From: Eulemur rufifrons
Taxonomy: Eukaryota > Chordata > Mammalia > Primates > Lemuridae
Assembly: GCF_041146395.1 (NCBI RefSeq)
Contig: NC_090989.1
Span: 125,611,501-125,675,500 of the forward strand
Direction of reading: 5' to 3'
Length of the DNA: 64,000 nt
Shown here: positions 45,820-57,000 of the stretch, one piece after another
How the letters are laid out: the number at the start of each line of letters is the position of its first letter
Numbering within the stretch: position 1 is the stretch's first letter
Made by a program: the position numbers and the translations under genes
The notes under the pieces: model-generated
What the model saw: only the letters and a program-made list of their open reading frames with translations
The model's database searches: none
Told to the model about the DNA's origin: nothing

Positions 45820-45895
45820 CCCCATTTTGAGATGAGGAATCTGAGGCCTACTCAAAGTCACAAACATTACTGAGGCACCTGGGAGTAGAAATTGG
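45820..45895 (-). repeat. MIR antisense fragment
   Basis: CCCCATTTTGAGATGAGGAA, TCTGAGGCCTACTCAAAGTC and ACAAACATTACTGAGGCACC read as a MIR core in reverse, directly after an L2. Confidence 0.6.
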
Positions 45896-46180
45896 TTTCC
45901 TCCATGCTGGAACCCATGTCCATCTCGTCATCCTCACGTTCCTTTCATTGACAACTGGACTTGGTGATAAGGGGAGAAGTTCCAGGGAGTTCACTCTAAC
46001 ACTGAGGAGACAGATATCTTTGGAATTTTCTGCATTTACTTGCTTATCAAGGTCAAGAAAGCCGGGTGAAAACTCTAAAATGTGGTTTGCAGTTAAATTC
46101 ATTTTCTTAAAAATGTCCTTTTATTTGGATGATTTTATATGCATATGTCAATGCTTGCAGAATAAATCTCAAGTAAGGAG

Positions 46181-46212
46181 TTGGTGGTGGTGGTGGTGGT
46201 GGTGGAGGTGGG
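46181..46212. repeat. (GGT)n microsatellite
   Basis: About nine GGT units run at 46181-46207, ending GGAGGTGGG. Likely polymorphic in length. Confidence 0.95.
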
Positions 46213-46214
46213 AA

Positions 46215-46495
46215 GAGGGAGGTGTGGTTGAGGAGGCAGAACATAGAAACATTAGCCTAATCGTGTGAGCTGCTCTATTAATAAAGTCAGTGCCTCCTTT
46301 ATGACAGGGAGCCCTGGGAAACCAAACAGAAAATTACTTTCCTTTAAAGAGACAGACTGACTGAGTCATCATCTCTGAATTCCCTCTCTGCTACTTCTCA
46401 CTCAGACTGCTGATGATTTTTATTTCTAATTTATCTAAGGGGGTTTATGAGTCATTGAGATTAGTTTCTGTAAGGTCCTCTATCCCTAAACACTA
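46215..46495. other. Repeat-poor sequence
   Basis: Motifs such as TATTAATAAAGTCAGTGCC, CAGACTGACTGAGTCATCATC and GATTTTTATTTCTAATTTATC suggest conserved noncoding DNA but nothing firmer. Confidence 0.3.
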
Positions 46496-46499
46496 TAGT

Positions 46500-46935
46500 A
46501 ACTTGTTGTAGTTCTCTATTGCTGCATAATAAATTACCCCAAAACTTAGTAGGTTAAAACAACCACCATCTAATGTGGTTAGAATTCTGTGGGTCGGGAA
46601 CCCAGGGCTCGGCTGGGTGGTCTTTCTCCTCTAGATGATGTCGTCTGGGATTGTTCATTGGAGGCATTTGGATGGTATCTGGGCTCAGCTCTAAGTCTGG
46701 ATTCATGCACATTTTTGGTGTCTCTGCACTCTTCCATAGGGATCCTCTTTCTCCAGGGACTTGGGCTTCCTCATAGCATGGTGGTCTTAAGGTTCAGCCT
46801 TGGAAGTTGCACAGTGACATTTCTACCATATTATATTTGTCAAAATAGGACACAGAGCCAGCCTATACTCGAGGAGAGGGGACTCTACTTCTTATCAGGG
46901 GAAGTGGCAAAGAATTTGTGACCGTATTTAATCTA
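46500..46935 (-). repeat. ERVL/MaLR-class LTR, antisense
   Basis: TTCTCTATTGCTGCATAATA, AATTACCCCAAAACTTAGTA, ATTCTGTGGGTCGGGAACCC and GGGCTTCCTCATAGCATGG follow the same family order as 3210, 11995, 20955 and 36850. The 110-residue frame at 46589-46921 is inside it. Confidence 0.7.
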
Positions 46936-47859
46936 TTACATAACCAAATACAAGCAGTCAGTTCCCACTTTCAGTTGTGATTTATCTTGCTTCTCTGCTT
47001 AAAAAAAACATGTAATAAAAAATGTAAATAAAAGGTGTAAAAAAAAAAGATGTATTCAAGGAGACCTGAGCACATAAGCATCCAAGATATGTATCTTATT
47101 ATTTATGAATGCTCCCACCTTAGTCAAGCACTCACTTTAGTAATTTCTCTGCCTCCAACTCTGTCCCCTACTTCTACTGGGAACCAGTCTGTCTTGCCAC
47201 GGAAGTTGCTCCCTAAATCCCAGGTCCCTATCACCATGAATCCCTCGCAGACAAACTTCCCCCATCCCCATTGTTTTTGCTTCTTCTGGAAACTTGGAGC
47301 CCTGGGACACCTTTATAAAAGTTCTAATTATTGTAAATGCAAAGAAGGAGAAAATCTGGTTCCCACTGAGTAGCTCCCACTTACTCTGATTTTGACATGG
47401 AATTAAGTTTCCTATAGGAAACTGTTGGATCTGCCAAGTCATAAATTTGGGTAAACTGAGAAACAATCTACTGTAAGGTAGAAGGTGGAAAAGGTGGAAA
47501 AGGTACCTCTGGGACTGAGCCCAAGCAAGAGCAGAGGGCATGAGTAACCTGCATGGGCAGGGAGCTCAGATCCCCATGTGGCCCACCACAATTGCGCCAG
47601 CACCCCTCACTCAGCTCACATCTACAGCCATATGCGGGATTCCGTAAGACCAGCTGAAGGAAAAGAAAAAAGCTTGGTGTACATTTGGGTTGGCTCAGTG
47701 TGTGAACACAGGCTGAAAATGAACAGCTACCATCAAACAGGCTCACTCAGGGTTGGCTCTGAAAGAAAGTGGAGAAGGAAAATCTTGTTGATGGGTAGAG
47801 CTGCAAGCAGTGCATCTGGTCATCCACTTTGTGTCAGAAAACAAATGGCCCAAGAGGAG

Positions 47860-48850
47860 AATATATATGTACTCATGTGCAATGGCCAATGACTTAATGG
47901 ACTGGTTAGAGGTCTAGAAAGTAAATGACTGGGAAATTGGAGACAGGGAGGTCTGGGGTAAAAGGCATGTGGACAGACCTATGGGAGTGAGTGCAAAGTG
48001 TGAAGATATTTGTGGAACATGTTAATGTCCATCAGAAAGTATCCATTGCAGAAGTGACATTGAACATACAAACAGACAAAATGTCCAGCCAGCTTACATT
48101 AGCCAGCCTTTGTCATTAGTTCCCTCAGAACTGGCATGATGGATTGTCAAAGGGACCCATGAATGGAGTGGCCATGGTGGCAGAGGTAGAGTTCCCACAT
48201 GGACCCAATTGCATGGACTGCCACTCATAAAGACTTATACAGCTATTGTTCCTCAGAATGTCCAAACTTCCAGCAAGGAGACCAATACTGAGCCCCTAAC
48301 ATGACACTGCTCCTTGGGGACACCAACTGATCACTTGGTGGCAATTTGTTCTTAAAGCAATAGACACATATTCTGGGAGTGGGTTTGCCTTTCATGCCTA
48401 CAGAGCCTCAAGCAGCACCATTACCCAGAGGCTGATGGAGAAACTGCCCCACAGGCATGGGATCCCAATGTAGTATCGGATCAGGATAACCACTTCACAG
48501 TGAAGGAGTTGTAGCAGTGGGTCCATGATCATAGACCTCACTTGTATCATTTACCAATAGTGAGAGGGGCTGTAGTTCATCCACTAACTTCCCTTGTCTA
48601 AGTTTTCCCTTGGGAAGCAAGGCCCATGGGAACCCCAGAAGAGCTGCTCTCTGAACACGTGTGGAGAAGTGGAATCACATGCACCAGGTAGTCTTGGAGG
48701 TGTGGTGCCCAGGTCTTCCTCCATTAAAGAACTTACTGTCCAGCCATCAGGAGGGCAGTTGGCTGATAGACTCCAGCTATCAATATCTTCAGTATTGGCT
48801 TCACCTTTCAAGTCTAGATGACAACTTCTTGGCAGGCTCTAGCCAATAAC
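47860..48850 (+). pseudogene. Endogenous retrovirus pol relic (integrase region)
   Basis: Translated pieces resemble the pol integrase zone of an old endogenous retrovirus, with a histidine-rich THEWSGHGG stretch near 48165 and a SDQDNHFT stretch near 48477. In-frame stops occur at 48137-48139 and 48512-48514, and others are present, so it cannot make a protein. The class (ERVL or ERV1) is not certain. No flanking paired LTRs are recognised, although an antisense LTR lies at 46500-46935 and a sense LTR at 51330. The overlapping frames at 48584-48849 on both strands belong to the relic. Confidence 0.5.
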
Positions 48851-49412
48851 TAAACAGGGGAGGGTGTTTTAAGGCCTTGCCACTTCTGCCCAACATAGAA
48901 TTCCTCTAACAGGCACTCTTAGTTTCCCCGGGGTTGGCTAAGACTTTGGCAGTTGTGCACTATGATCTGAGAATCCCCCTGCCCAATTTTGCTTCTTCTC
49001 TTCTTTCTTTTAAGGTCTGCATCACAATCTGAAGTTTTTTTTTCTTCCCAATCCTGCTTTCTTTCCTTTTTTATCTTTTACCAGTGTTACCCCCAATAGA
49101 TCTCACACCTCTTAATTCTGTCTCAGTATCTGCTTTCCAAAGACTCAACTTACACCATAATTTAGCTACTTCTGGATTATAGGTAAACTTAATTTCTTTG
49201 AAGCCAATAATGTGTTTCTTAAAACCTAAGTTGTCATTTAAGGATGTGAAGCAACTAGAATTCACATACACTATATCTAGTAGTTGTGCAAATGGTTACA
49301 ACTAGTTCAGAATATACTTGAGAGTATCTACGAAAGTTGACAGTTTGAATTCACTATGACTCATCAATTTACTCATAGGTATATATCCATGAGAAATGTG
49401 CTCATAGCAGCA

Positions 49413-49793
49413 TGCTAGGGACTGCATTTTGTCCTCCTGAAATTCATATGCTGAATCCCCAATCCTCAAGGTGATGGTATCTGGAGATGGGTCCTTTAAG
49501 AGGTAATTAGGTTTAGATGATGTCGTGAGGGTAGGGCCCTCATGATGGGATTAGTGCTCATAGACAAACAGAAACAGAAAGCATGTTCTTGTTCTTTCTT
49601 TACGCTGTGAGGACACAGCAAGAAGGTAGCCATCTGCAAACTAGGAAGAGAGCCTTTGCCAGAACTCAACCATGCTGACACCCTGACCTTGAACTTCCCA
49701 GCTTCCAGAACTGTGGAAAAAAATTTCTGTCATTTAAGCCACTCAATCTATAGTATTATATTTTGTTATGGCAGCTCGAGCAGACTAAGACAC
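49413..49793 (+). repeat. MLT1/MST-type solo LTR, sense, inside L1
   Basis: TGAATCCCCAATCCTCAAGG, GGGCCCTCATGATGGGATTA, TGTGAGGACACAGCAAGAAG, TTCCCAGCTTCCAGAACTGT and TGGCAGCTCGAGCAGACTAA match the MaLR LTR in sense. The frame at 49496-49681 is within it. Confidence 0.88.
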
Positions 49794-49814
49794 AGCACTA
49801 TTCATAATATGGTT

Positions 49815-50315
49815 GATCCTTGGGAGTTAGAGGCGCCGTGCCCCTGCGTGGTTGAAAATCTGCCTATAACTTTTTACTTTCCCAAAACTTAACTCTATCC
49901 TAATATTCTACTATTGACCAGAAGCCTTACTGATAACACAAACAGTTGATTAACAAATATTTTGTATGTTTTATGCATTATATACTGTATTTTTGCAATG
50001 AAGTAAGAGAAAAGAAAATGTTATTAAGAAAATAATAAGAAAGAGAAAATATATTTACTATTTATTAAGTGGAAGTGGGTTATCATAAAGATCTTTATCC
50101 TCATCATCTTCACATTGAGTGGGCTGAGGAACTGGCAGAAGAGGAGGGGTTGGTCTTGCTGTCTCAGGGGTGGCAGAGGCAGAAGAGGTAGAGGAGCTAG
50201 AAAGGAAGGCAGGAGAGGCAGGCACACTCAGTGTAAATTTTATTGAAAAAAAAAATCTACTTACAGGTAGACCCATGCAGTTAAAACTCATGTTGTTCAA
50301 GAGTCAGCTGCAGTA
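49815..50315 (-). mobile_element. Tigger-type DNA transposon, non-autonomous, inside L1
   Basis: It starts TTGATCCTTGGGAGTTAGAG and ends TTGTTCAAGAGTCAGCTG, imperfect inverted ends. The interior holds TATTCTACTATTGACCAG, TATATACTGTATTTTTGC and a purine-rich AGAGGAGGGGTTGGTCTTGC stretch that I recall from a Tigger-family element. The frames at 50024-50300 are inside it. Confidence 0.75.
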
Positions 50316-50759
50316 AAAAAGCGTAATGTGTACAAATGTCTACCAATAGCAAAGTGGATAAATTGTGCTGTATTCACAGAATGGAATACTATGCAACAAA
50401 AAGAACAAATGAGTTACAAACATGCAAAAAGGTGGCTGAATCTTACATGTAATGCTGACCAAAAGAAACCAGATTCAAATGAGTACGTACTATATGATTC
50501 CATCAATATAAAGTTCTAATCCAGGGAAAACAAATCCATGCTGCCAGGAGCCAGGAGAGTGGCTATCCTAGGTGCAGGGTGGGGAGGTTTTGACTGAAAG
50601 GGTGTGTGAAGGAGATTCTGGGTGCTGCTGATGTTCTGTTTCTTGGTCTGAGTGTTGATTACATGGGGATTCAGTCTTGAGAGTTTATTGAACATACACC
50701 TGGGATATATGCACTTTTCTGTATGCACAAAATTATACTTCAATAAAAAGTTTATAGAA

Positions 50760-51325
50760 ATCTAAAGTTGTCATTGATTTTAAGATGCAACTTTAAGAAG
50801 GTTGTTACTTAGGTACTGTGTTTCACTGACTGTGGAACACACATATTTCCTATTTTAATATCTCAAATATGGTGATATGAGTTACAATTGATAGTGTCAT
50901 GATGTGGTTGTCATCATGATGCAGTTGTTGCTGCCTGTATATGTGTGAATATCAAGCCTCAAAATTTGCAAAAAGGGTAGTTTCAGAAGCTTGGAAGAAA
51001 ATCTCAGATTTTTTATGCTTTTTAAAATCACTTATAATTTTTATATTTATTGAAAAAGCTCTTTGTGACATCACTAGACACAGAATTTTATCATATAAGA
51101 CTCTTTTGCATATGGACAAGGGAAAATATAAGCAAAATAAATTGCTTAAAGATTTCTAAAACACCTCGTCATTCAGAGTCCAATTGCTGTGTATCACTTT
51201 TTAACTGAGTCATTGATGTTGTGTTTTCCATATAATGTCATCCTCTGTGCCAGGAGCTTCGGTGGTACGGCATTTCTTAAAAAGAATACATAAAAAACCG
51301 AAAAGCCATTGGTTCTAGGGTTTAA
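50760..51325. other. Unassigned sequence
   Basis: AT-rich, no repeat recognised. A frame at 50941-51159 shows no homology. Confidence 0.4.
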
Positions 51326-51329
51326 ATGA

Positions 51330-51760
51330 GGTAGTAGAGCCAGCCTTCCATGGTAGAAGCTATGATGTGCTACTCAGATTCTCCTTTGGCAATGAAGCGC
51401 ATATTCCCTCTGCTGCTGGGAGTGCTGCTGGCAGACAGCCCTTACCTGTCAGTCCCCTTAGGAGACTGGCTCATTTGGAGAGGGCCACCCCTCCCAAGGT
51501 TGTACTTCCTTCCAAAAACTGGCCAGCAAAATGCGTAACAGCTTGGGCCCTTGCCCCAAGCAGTAACTACCGGAAAGGATCGTCTCAGCTTCAGAACCCC
51601 CCACGGGTGGGGCTGAGGCCTTCATTGTGGCTGCATCACTGCCCAATCTTTTCCTCTGCCCATCCTGCTTTCTTCCCTGGGTGATGCTCCGATGACCATT
51701 CCCTAATAAACCTCCAGCATGGTTATTTCAAAGTCTACTTCCTGGGGAGCCCAATCTGAA
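51330..51760 (+). repeat. Old LTR, sense, with polyadenylation signal
   Basis: The tract ends CCTAATAAACCTCCAGCATG and AGTCTACTTCCTGGGGAGCC, a pattern typical of ERV LTR 3' parts. The 5' part is less clear. Overlapping frames at 51350-51684 are LTR-derived. Confidence 0.5.
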
Positions 51761-51772
51761 ACACCTACTTTT

Positions 51773-52067
51773 TTTTTTTTTAAAGAGACAGTGTCTCACT
51801 CTCTTGCCTAGATTGGAGTGCAGTGGTCCAATCACAGCTCACTGTAACTTTGAATTCCTGGGCTCAAATGATCCTCTTGCTTTAGTTTCCTGAGTAGCTG
51901 GGACTACAGGTACACACTACCATGCTTGGTTAATTTTTAAAATTTTTTTGTAGAGATAGGATCTTGCTATGTTTCCCAGGCTGCTCTCAAACTCCCAGCC
52001 TCAAGAAATCCTCCACCTTGGCCTCCCAAAGTGCTGAGATTACAGGTGTGAGCCACCGCACCCAGCC
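51773..52067 (-). repeat. Alu SINE, full length, old (AluJ-like)
   Basis: AACACCTACTTTT is duplicated at 51760-51772 and 52068-52080. It runs from oligo-T to GTGAGCCACCGCACCCAGCC and is more diverged than the Alus at 13914 and 39651. Confidence 0.95.
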
Positions 52068-52363
52068 AACACCTACTTTTGACTCTTGTTTGGGGAATGT
52101 TTTATAGACTGCTTCTCTCACCCATCCCTACAACTGTTTTATTCCTAAGGGAAATGACTGCTTCCCCGTTACTTTGGAATCTTCTTCCATGTTGCTGACA
52201 GCTGCTCATTTTGCAAGTTTTGAAGCTAGTACAATTGATCTTCAACATTATTAGGCAATGACAGCTATATCATGACTACAAACTGGCCAACTAAAAGTTG
52301 TTTTAAGAGGCCATTGATTGTAACGAACAACCCCACTCAGAGACATGAAAATGTGAAGAAAAT

Positions 52364-52849
52364 TTGCACAGTTCAGGTTTTCCTCCTATTCTCTGGGTTC
52401 CTTTTGGGTTTAAGAGGTTCAGATGCTCTCACGGCCTTGGGGATGGATATCTTGTCTGTGGGCTGTGTGACACAAGGCTGGCTCTACTGCACAGCCTTAT
52501 CCTGCTTGGTGGCCAAAGGTCACAGCTGGTCTGTTTTCTTGGCCTGACCTCTGTCCAAGGGTGTCTGGGGGTTTTGGGCCTCACCTCAGCTCTGCCAGAT
52601 CCCTTTAGGTCTGTCTGTGGCCTGGGCCCTCTAATGCGGGTCTCTCACCTCCTGCCCTGGGGAATTCCCCTCCTAGCCCTCTCAACTGTCATCCGAGACC
52701 CACTGGGACCCTCTCTCTGTCTAGGTCGGCTCTGCCACTATTTCTACTCCATGGAGGTCACTTTGCATTGGCACAGAACACTTGAAGAGATTGTTTCCTC
52801 CTGGGGCTCCAGGGGAGAAGCAGGGCTTTCTTCAGACCCTCAAACCTAA
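52364..52849 (+). other. Unassigned 161-codon open frame
   Basis: The longest open frame in unassigned sequence encodes 161 residues starting MHSSGFPPILWVPFGFKRF, rich in Leu, Gly, Ser and Cys. No domain, signal peptide or family resemblance is visible, and the sequence is C/T-rich, which inflates frame length. Nothing in the flanks suggests an exon. It is most likely a chance frame. Confidence 0.2.
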
Positions 52850-52869
52850 GGCCCACCTTCCCCCTTTCA

Positions 52870-53475
52870 GAGTTTCAACACCATCGGGGGCAGAACCAGA
52901 GCCTCCCCTCCACCAGAAACACTCACCTGCATTTAACTCTTAACTCTTCCAATCCTTCTCCTTCCTGCCACTTCCTGCTTCCAGTCGAAAATCAAATCAC
53001 TTGTCCATTATTTCTTGTGTCCTCTCAAGTCTGTGGTTCACAGTATGAACCTCTGTGGTTAGCTAGTCCTCTAGGATTGGCTCTTGATATTTAAACCCTG
53101 GTTTCTGGAATTCTGAGCAAACTAGCTTCCTCCCTTCCTTCCTTTTCTCCTTCCACTCTTCTTCCTCCTTGTCTTCCTTGTCTTCTTCTAAAATCTCTAC
53201 AAGGCCTGACTCGTACAGTAAAAAAACCAAAACAAAAAACAAAACAAAACAAAAAAACCACTTTATGTCTTCTGCAAGGTAAAAATTCTATTTAGCATTT
53301 CAGTTGACTTACTTGAACCAGGTTGTATCAAAATATTTGCCCAACTGCAGACATACATCACACTTTGTTCCCTGCAGAGGGTTTATCCTCTGTCTTAGGC
53401 CCATGAAACATTTACCAAGAGTGATCAGTTACTAGGCCGAAAGAAAAATTTTAATACATTCCAAGGACAAAAAAT
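52870..53475. other. Unassigned sequence with an A-rich tract
   Basis: An A-rich run of AAAACAAAAC units lies at 53221-53262, possibly the tail of an old retrocopy. The pyrimidine-rich stretch at 53130-53185 is simple sequence. Confidence 0.4.
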
Positions 53476-53479
53476 CGTG

Positions 53480-55100
53480 CAGGCCACAATCTTGGACCAC
53501 AATGCAGAGACACTGAACATTAATGCCAAAACTTAAGAAAGAATAAAAACTCAACACACTCCTACATAACTTTTGGATCAGAGAGAAACCAAAACTGTAA
53601 TTATAGATTATTTAGAAAACAATGATAACAAGAACATTACAAAAGTGAGAAGGCCAAGGTTGTGTACATAGAACAGCAAGAGGTTTTAACAGCTTTTATA
53701 ATTTAACAAGAAAGAGAATATAAATAAATGGTTCAACTAGTTAAAAAGAGAGCCAAGAAAATATGACTAAGGAAAATAGAAGGAATTAATAAAGATTAAA
53801 GCAGAAATGAGTGTTTAGAAAAGAGAACATTAGTAAATTTGATAAATAAATCAAAGAGTTGGTGTTTAAAACACGAGGGAAAAAAAAAAAGAAAGTTTTT
53901 GCAAAGCTAATCAACGAGAATAAGAGGAAAAAACAAGCAATGGGAATGAGGAGAGGAATATAACCACAGATAAATGTGTGATTTACAGGTTTTATCATGT
54001 AGATTATTATACTGAACTCTGTGCTAAAAGCTGTAAAATCAAGTTGCACACAGGATTCTCGAAGAAAACATAAGGGATCAAAATCTAGTAAAAAAGAACA
54101 AAACATAAATATGCCCATGACTCTAGAAGAAATTTTAGAATTTGTCAAAACATTCCCAAAATGTGCCTAGATTTTATACGTTAATTCCATTAGAACTTCA
54201 TGGAGCACATAACAGTCATGTGATTTAGACTGTTGCAGAGCATAGAAAAAGGTGGAGCACATTTCGCTTATTTTACTAAACTAATGCAATCTAGATGTTA
54301 AAACCTATAGCAGAAATTGACTACAATCTCAGACATAAATATAAAGCAAAACACTAACAACTTTAATTTAATAGTACAACAAAAGAACAATGTAATCTGA
54401 GTAAAGTTTTTCTAAGAATGCAGGCATAATTCATAAACAGAAAAATCTCAAATGTCAGTGAAGAGATAAAGTGATACAGCTTTTGGGGAGGGTAATTTGT
54501 TAGAATGTATCAAATTTAGATATACATCTAATCTGTGAGTTAGCAATTCCCTTTATAGTTAGCTGTATCCTAAAGAAATATGAGCACAAGATATTTGTGC
54601 AAGAATGTTTTTACTGCAGCTTTTCTTTTTGGTAATACAAAAAAAGAGAAACAATCTAAATATTCATCAGTAAGAACATAACTAAATTACAATGTTACCT
54701 CCCTACTAATGAATACAAGGTAGTGGTTTAAAAAGAATGTGTTTCTTTCTATATACTGAAACAGAAAAATCTCAGATACATTAAGTAACAAAACAAAACA
54801 ACAAAATGAAAGAACCAAATTTGGGGGCTAAACCATACTATAGAATAATCTCATTAATGTTAGAGAATAGAGCTGTATATTGTGTATCTACCCATGATGT
54901 GTAAATGAATAGAAAGAAGCTTTGTGTACAGAAGATAATTTAAGAGCTGAGAATGGGATTAATGGAGATAGCTGTGGAGGCCAAAGGGACAGAACTTTCG
55001 TCTTTTCTGTATAGTTCTGTATCTTTTAACATTTTTACAATGAGGATAAGCTCAAATGTTAGTTGTGTAACTAAAATAATAAAGAATCCTAGAAAATATT
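53480..55100 (+). repeat. Degraded L1-type element, sense
   Basis: AAATTTGATAAATAAATC, AAAGAGTTGGTGTTTAAAAC, TTTATCATGTAGATTATTA and AGAAATTTTAGAATTTGTC recall an old L1 ORF2. The 3' part has AAAGAAATATGAGCACAAG, AAACAATCTAAATATTCATC and AAAAAGAATGTGTTTCTTTC. Stops and indels are everywhere. Confidence 0.55.
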
Positions 55101-55104
55101 TTAT

Positions 55105-55515
55105 AATAATGCATCCCACCAGTAGTGGAAAAAAACCCTTTCATTTGATGGTTTCCAGAAAAGCTTCCATCTTCTACTTATTCCTTCAAAAACATGTTAG
55201 TAAGGAAGGAAGAGAAAAAGCTTTTTAAGCAAATAGGATCAAGAATATCTTTCTTAAGCTGATGATGATCATCATCATACTTGGCAGGGAAAGGTGAAAG
55301 CTTTAGCTACTAAAGTCAGGCTTAGGAGTCAATAACAGGATTAGTATTTAACACTCTTTTCAAAATGTTGGCCAATTCAACTCAATAGGGATAGAAAAAG
55401 AGCCCAGTAGTGTTGAGAGAGAGAAGAGACGTCAATGTTAGGAAAGAATGTATAATCATTACTGTTCACAGGTGTGATAATCTACATGTCAAACCCAAGA
55501 GGCTCAAATAAGAAA
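55105..55515. other. Unassigned sequence
   Basis: No repeat family is recognised. A perfect 16-base palindrome, GATGATGATCATCATC, lies at 55261-55276. Confidence 0.4.
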
Positions 55516-55519
55516 TCAC

Positions 55520-55690
55520 TTGCTATATACCAAGTGCTTCCTGCCCTCCAGGCCCTCTGCTAAGTGCTTCATGGGTATGATCTCATTTAACCCTCACAAG
55601 AACCCTATGAGATGCATTTGGCATTGTTTCTATATAACAGACAAGGAAATGAGGTTCCAGAAATGTGACGTAGGAAGTGAGGGGTGAGGC
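55520..55690 (-). repeat. MIR SINE, antisense
   Basis: TACCAAGTGCTTCCTGCCCT, GGGTATGATCTCATTTAACC, CTCACAAGAACCCTATGAGA and ACAAGGAAATGAGGTTCC follow the MIR core in reverse. Confidence 0.8.
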
Positions 55691-55829
55691 GGAGAGGCCA
55701 GGATGCAGCCTGACCTCCCAAGTCTGGAGCCTCCTAGAGACTCCGCAGCCTGTCACTCACTGTGTAAAAGCCAGAGGGTACCTTCCAATAAGAGGTCAAT
55801 GTAGAATAAATGTATCTGAAAAAGCAATA

Positions 55830-56170
55830 GCTTTTATATAGAATATCAACAGCCAATTTGGAAATATCAGAGGAAAAATACATTCTATACACCATAGCAA
55901 CCAGAACTATCAAGCTGCACGCTTAAAAAGGACCAGCATAAGGAAAACTTCAAAGCTTTATTGAGAGATAAGAGAAAACTTGAATACAGGGAGAAACATG
56001 TTCATTTATAGTTTGGAAATCAATATTGAAAAGATGTCAATTATTCTGAAACCAATCTAGAAATATCATGTAAATTCCAAACAAAATTAATAACATGTTT
56101 TCAGAACTTTACCAACTTATTCTTTTAAGAAAAACATTTATTAATAATTTAAAAAACTCATTAAAAAATC
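55830..56170 (+). repeat. Degraded L1 ORF2 fragment, sense
   Basis: The AT-rich text with CTTTATTGAGAGATAAGAGA and CCAAACAAAATTAATAACAT resembles the L1 ORF2 C-terminal part after heavy decay. Confidence 0.4.
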
Positions 56171-56221
56171 GGAAGTGTGTCACAAAAACATTTTCTTTAG
56201 AAGTAAACACTATTGTCTGGA

Positions 56222-56283
56222 GTCTCTCTCTCTCCCCCTCTCTCTCATACTACACACACATACACACGCACACATACACACAG
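56222..56283. repeat. (CT)n followed by (CA)n
   Basis: A CTCTCTCTCTCC run is followed by ACACACACATACACACGC-type units. Simple sequence, likely variable. Confidence 0.9.
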
Positions 56284-56359
56284 AGCCCTGCTCTTTTAGC
56301 ATAATAAGGTCAAAGTAGCATGTGGAGTTGGCTTATACTGGGACATGAGAATATACTAC

Positions 56360-57000
56360 TAAATTTTTAGGAATTTTGTGAGCTGGTTGATAAACACAGC
56401 CATTATTTTATTTATTTATTTATTTAGTGAGACAGGGTCTTGCTTTCTTGCTGGGCTAGAGTGCAGTGGCACCATCATAGCTCACTGCAACCTCAAACTC
56501 CTGGCCTCAAGCAATGTTACTGCCTGAGCTTCCTGAGTAACTTCACCACCCTGCCTGGCTATTTTTTCTATTTTTTGTAGAGAGGGGGTCTGGCTATGTT
56601 GCCCAGGCTGGTTTTGAACTCCTGGCCTCAAATGATCTTCCCACCTGGGCCTCCCAAAGTACTGGGATTATAGGTGTGAACCACTGCACCCAGCCCATAG
56701 CCATTATTAAAAATCAAATAATATAAACATTATTTTAAAAACAAAGGTAATAAATTCTTAAAACTCCTAATTACTTCCTAATTATTTTATTACATTTTGC
56801 CATTATGTGTGTTTTTGAGGTCATCTACATCTATTGTATCAGATGGTGGACATGTTATATAATGGTGTGTGGCTATGTATATCTTCCCAGCTCTACAATT
56901 TCATGTTAGCAGCTTGAAATTGACCATGGTGGGACTATTTAGACCATAGAAGTTGGCAAATGCTACAAATCAAGGTCTTTTTTTCTTTTCAGAGATCTGA
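56360..57000 (+). repeat. Dispersed unnamed repeat, copy 3, split by an Alu
   Basis: AGGAATTTTGTGAGCTGGTT and TAAACACAGCCATTATT precede the Alu. The repeat resumes with ATTAAAAATCAAATAATA, CTTCCTAATTATTTTATTAC, GCTTGAAATTGACCATGG and GCAAATGCTACAAATCAAGG. It matches copies at 425 and 43115. The Alu supplies a minimum relative age. Confidence 0.68.
56408..56696 (-). repeat. Alu SINE, old, inside the dispersed repeat
   Basis: A (TTTA)n run at 56408-56428 replaces the oligo-T tail. The body is dimeric and ends ACCACTGCACCCAGCCC. ACAGCCATTATT at 56396-56407 and ATAGCCATTATT at 56697-56708 form the target duplication. Confidence 0.93.

Larger units (their letters stand above)
49330..50755 (+). 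repeat. Old L1 3' end, sense, nested with two insertions
   Basis: GTTTGAATTCACTATGACTC starts the piece, which is cut by an LTR and then a Tigger-like element. It resumes with CAAATGTCTACCAATAGCAA and CACAGAATGGAATACTATGC, and ends AATTATACTTCAATAAAAAG. This is the L1 3' region including its AATAAA. Confidence 0.8.

Noticed and set aside
55261..55276. Perfect 16-bp palindrome GATGATGATCATCATC
   Set aside because: It comes from short trinucleotide sequence and has no known role.
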